Assembly (NCBI GenBank): GCA_002238805.1
Contig: MPNB01000024.1
Location: 1-45,503 of the forward strand
Origin: Rhodothermaceae bacterium bin80
GTDB taxonomy: Bacteria; Bacteroidota; Rhodothermia; Rhodothermales; Bin80
Direction: 5' to 3'
Length of the DNA: 45,503 nt
Position numbers and translations under genes: made by a program. Numbering within the stretch: the stretch's first letter is position 1; each line of letters opens with the position of its first letter. Under the pieces are notes generated by a model. The model did not search any database and was not told where the DNA came from. It saw only the letters and a program-made list of their open reading frames with translations. Below, in pieces: positions 43,890 to 45,503 of this stretch.

Positions 43890-45176
43890 ATGTCCCAATA
43901 TTTACCTGAATCTTCCACGACCGAGCCGATGCCCAAACCGACTCCAACCATGCAGTACATCAATCTGCTTCAACAGCACGATCCGATCGAAGATGTGCAT
44001 GAGCGCGCCAATGCTGCGCAGAAGGATGTGATGTTAACGGTGATTGCCAGCGAGGTTGAATACTTGTGCGGGAAGCGCTACGCCCATGATGACGAACATG
44101 GTGGGCGGTTCAAGCGCTGGGGATTCAATGACGGATCCATCAAAATTCGTTCGGAGCGTGTTCCCATTCGTGTTCCTCGGATTCGCGACACCGAAACCAA
44201 TCGGATGCATTCTTTGGCGTCGTACCAAAAACTTCGCCGCCCGACCAAGAAACTGCAACAGAAGCTGGCAGAGAAGGTCTTTTTGGGGATTCACCTGCGG
44301 GATTATGACCGGGTGAGCCGTGAGTTTGCCGAAAGCTATGGATTGAGTGCCTCCACGGTAAGCCGTGCCTTCCAGGAATACAGTGCACAGGTCCTCAGAG
44401 AAATGGAAGAGCGCGATCTATCCCAAGACACGTATGTGATGTTGATGTTTGATGCGACCAAGATCCAGAACAAACACATTCTGATCTGTACGGGCGTGAC
44501 CGTAGAGGGAACGAAACAATTTCTGGGGTTTGTGGAACTCTCGACCGAAAACGCGGAAGCCATCACCGGCTTTCTGATGAAGTTGGTGGATCAGGGGTTG
44601 CGGTGTGCGCACGGATTATTATGTGTGATGGATGGGGCCAAGGGAATCAAAAAAGCCGTACAGGATGTCTTCGGTGACTATGCCCGGATTCAGCGATGCA
44701 TGTGGCATAAGCGAGAAAATGTCGTGGGAAAACTCCAACGAAAAGAGGATCAGGATCCGCTGCGGAAGGAGTTAAATCAGGCGTACAATCAAGAAACGTA
44801 TGCGCAAGCCAAGCAGGCTTTGGACGAGATCCTCCAAGGGTTGGAGATGGAAGGATAGCAAGCGGCGGCCAACAGCCTGAGAGAGGGTATGGAAGAAACG
44901 CTCACCCTGCACAAGTTAGGCGTGGAAAAAGAACTTCGACAAAACCTGCACACGACCAATATGATGGAAAACATCAATCGCACGATCAAGGAGCGATTAG
45001 CACGAATCCGACGGTGGGTCGACTCGGATCAATGTCATCGCTGGGTTGCAATGGCACTGGTATTCGCGAAAGAAAGACTCACGAAGATTGAACAACCAGA
45101 TCAACTGGCGGCCTTACAAAAAGCTCTCCTGGAACAGATCCCCAAAACGAAACTATCCTCCATGGAGGAGACGTAA
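43890..45176 (+). pseudogene. IS256/mutator-type transposase interrupted by an amber codon
   Basis: One frame of 428 codons with a TAG at 44856-44858. Before it: an HTH-like region, FDATKIQNKH (D188), VMDGAKGIKK (D248) and MWHKRENVVGKLQ. After it, in the same frame: AAANSLREGMEETLTLHKLG, NLHTTNMMENINRTIKERL with the catalytic Glu, and the HRWVAMAL end. This is the mutator-superfamily order D-D-E. The amber would remove the Glu, so the copy is inactive unless it is read through. No frameshifts. The start at 43890 lies 59 bp after the paralogue gene. Confidence 0.85.
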
Positions 45177-45212
45177 AAAAATAAAGAGTTTCAACTTGGA
45201 ATGAAACAATGC

Positions 45213-45271
45213 CTTCCGAGCGAAGTGGGCCGCTATTCCGAGCGAAATGGTCCACATGGTCGGAATACGCA
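45213..45271 (-). repeat. Orphan IS21-type right end (copy C)
   Basis: Read on the - strand it begins TGCGTATTCCGACCATGTGG, then ACCATTTCGCTCGGAA and a further GCCCACTTCGCTCGGAA unit. This is the inverse of copies A and B. It is cut at its inner side by the right end of the IS256-like element. Confidence 0.65.
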
Positions 45272-45398
45272 GAGTGCGTTTATGTTTGGAAATGGAAGAA
45301 CAATGCTGCTTCCGCCACAACAGGCTGTCTGCGCCTTTCCCTCAAATCTGCAAAAAACTAAAAGGCCGAAGTGACCGCCTCCCCGAAGCAGTCTCTTT

Positions 45399-45503
45399 CT
45401 ATGTTATAGCAAGAGTTCGGGGTTCTATCTCGTTTTTTGATGAGAACCTCTCAGGTTCCAGCACTCCCATTTCGTAGAGGAAGCGGGAGAATTTCTTCTC
45501 CCG
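45399..45503 (-). CDS. Possible C-terminal end of a gene entering from the right
   Basis: The - strand frame is open from the window edge to a TAG at 45399-45401 (34 codons; EKKFSRFLYEMGVLEPERF is protein-like). No family can be named from so short a tail, and an inverted repeat at 45484-45503 lies within it. Confidence 0.25.
   Translation of the reverse strand, partial: REKKFSRFLYEMGVLEPERFSSKNEIEPRTLAIT

Larger units (their letters stand above)
42720..45213 (+). mobile_element. IS256-like element with two transposase-type genes
   Basis: 2494 bp bounded by inverted repeats at 42720-42744 and 45189-45213. Both read GGCATTGTTTCATT from the outer edge and match at 23 of 25 positions. It holds two genes in the same direction: a catalytically dead transposase paralogue and the mutator-type transposase (amber-interrupted). 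No target duplication is visible (GCCCAATG left, TTCCGAGC right); on the right it directly abuts an IS21-type end. Confidence 0.82.

Noticed and set aside
28838..45176. Possible reassignment or suppression of the TAG codon
   Set aside because: TAG appears inside the Sel1 gene and the transposase, but many intact genes here end in TAG (PIG-L, aldo/keto reductase, TonB receptor, DUF1800, DUF1501), and the internal ambers stand for both Gln and Trp.
43890..45176. Right-hand transposon as an IS21 or IS1595 element
   Set aside because: The D-D-E spacing with FDATK, MDGAKG and NMMENINR, and the terminal repeats, fit the IS256/mutator group; the IS21-type sequence lies outside the repeats.
45247..45477. 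76-codon + strand frame at the right edge
   Set aside because: It starts inside the IS21-type end and has no protein-like pattern.
45484..45503. CGGGAGAA...TTCTCCCG hairpin as a terminator
   Set aside because: The stem reaches the last base of the window, so any T-tract cannot be seen, and it may lie within a coding tail on the - strand.

Overview
The window looks like a chromosomal segment of an IS-rich bacterium of the FCB group (Bacteroidota/Rhodothermota/Balneolota side). The best evidence is the C-terminal sorting domain of the DUF1501 protein (QNYPNPFNPATTIEY followed by a GTYLYQL tail), typical of type IX secretion cargo in that group. A DUF1800/DUF1501 pair, a TonB-dependent receptor with an N-terminal carboxypeptidase-regulatory-like domain and a secreted PIG-L deacetylase agree with this. 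Species cannot be named from the sequence. No tRNA, rRNA or CRISPR array was seen.

Left part (1-26.4 kb), mostly metabolic and envelope genes. It opens with the 3' part of an ISNCY-like transposase and a decayed istB relic, then a secreted PIG-L deacetylase (- strand) and a decayed IS1595-type transposase. Next come a class II aldolase and a bifunctional RhaD-type aldolase/dehydrogenase, facing an aldo/keto reductase tail to tail (probably deoxysugar catabolism). Then a TonB receptor with two His/Glu-rich loops (probably zinc or another transition metal) and a DUF1800-DUF1501 secreted pair. A tightly packed - strand run follows from 26.4 back to 15.8 kb: GT2 glycosyltransferase fusion, accA, nadC, M20 amidohydrolase, polyprenyl-phosphate sugar transferase, ABC-F ATPase, FG-GAP protein, pnuC. 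It mixes surface-polysaccharide, fatty-acid and NAD functions and looks like one transcription unit.

Junction (26.4-27.8 kb). An intact ISL3-family element (19/22 matched terminal repeats, no target duplication) sits between two genes cut off at its edges: a 16-codon tail of the gene once upstream of the glycosyltransferase, and a Clp-fold protease that has lost its N-terminus. It marks a rearrangement breakpoint between the metabolic region and an accessory island.

Right part (27.8-45.5 kb), an accessory and probably defence island bounded and eroded by mobile elements. It holds the truncated Clp-fold protease with a 77-aa partner, a Sel1-repeat pseudogene with three amber codons, and a translationally coupled pair of large helicases: a 2066-aa DUF1998-type DEAD/DEAH protein resembling Druantia DruE, and a 704-aa UvrD-like helicase with an N-terminal RelE-like domain. 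Further right are a HEPN-motif protein (R-x4-H), an AAA ATPase with a truncated DUF4276 partner, and a DUF2188/DUF3892 pair. Three orphan IS21-type ends lie around these genes. A 2.5-kb IS256-like element at the right carries the usual transposase (amber-interrupted) plus an intact, catalytically dead paralogue of it. The strongest candidates for under-described biology are the helicase pair and the dead-paralogue transposon.
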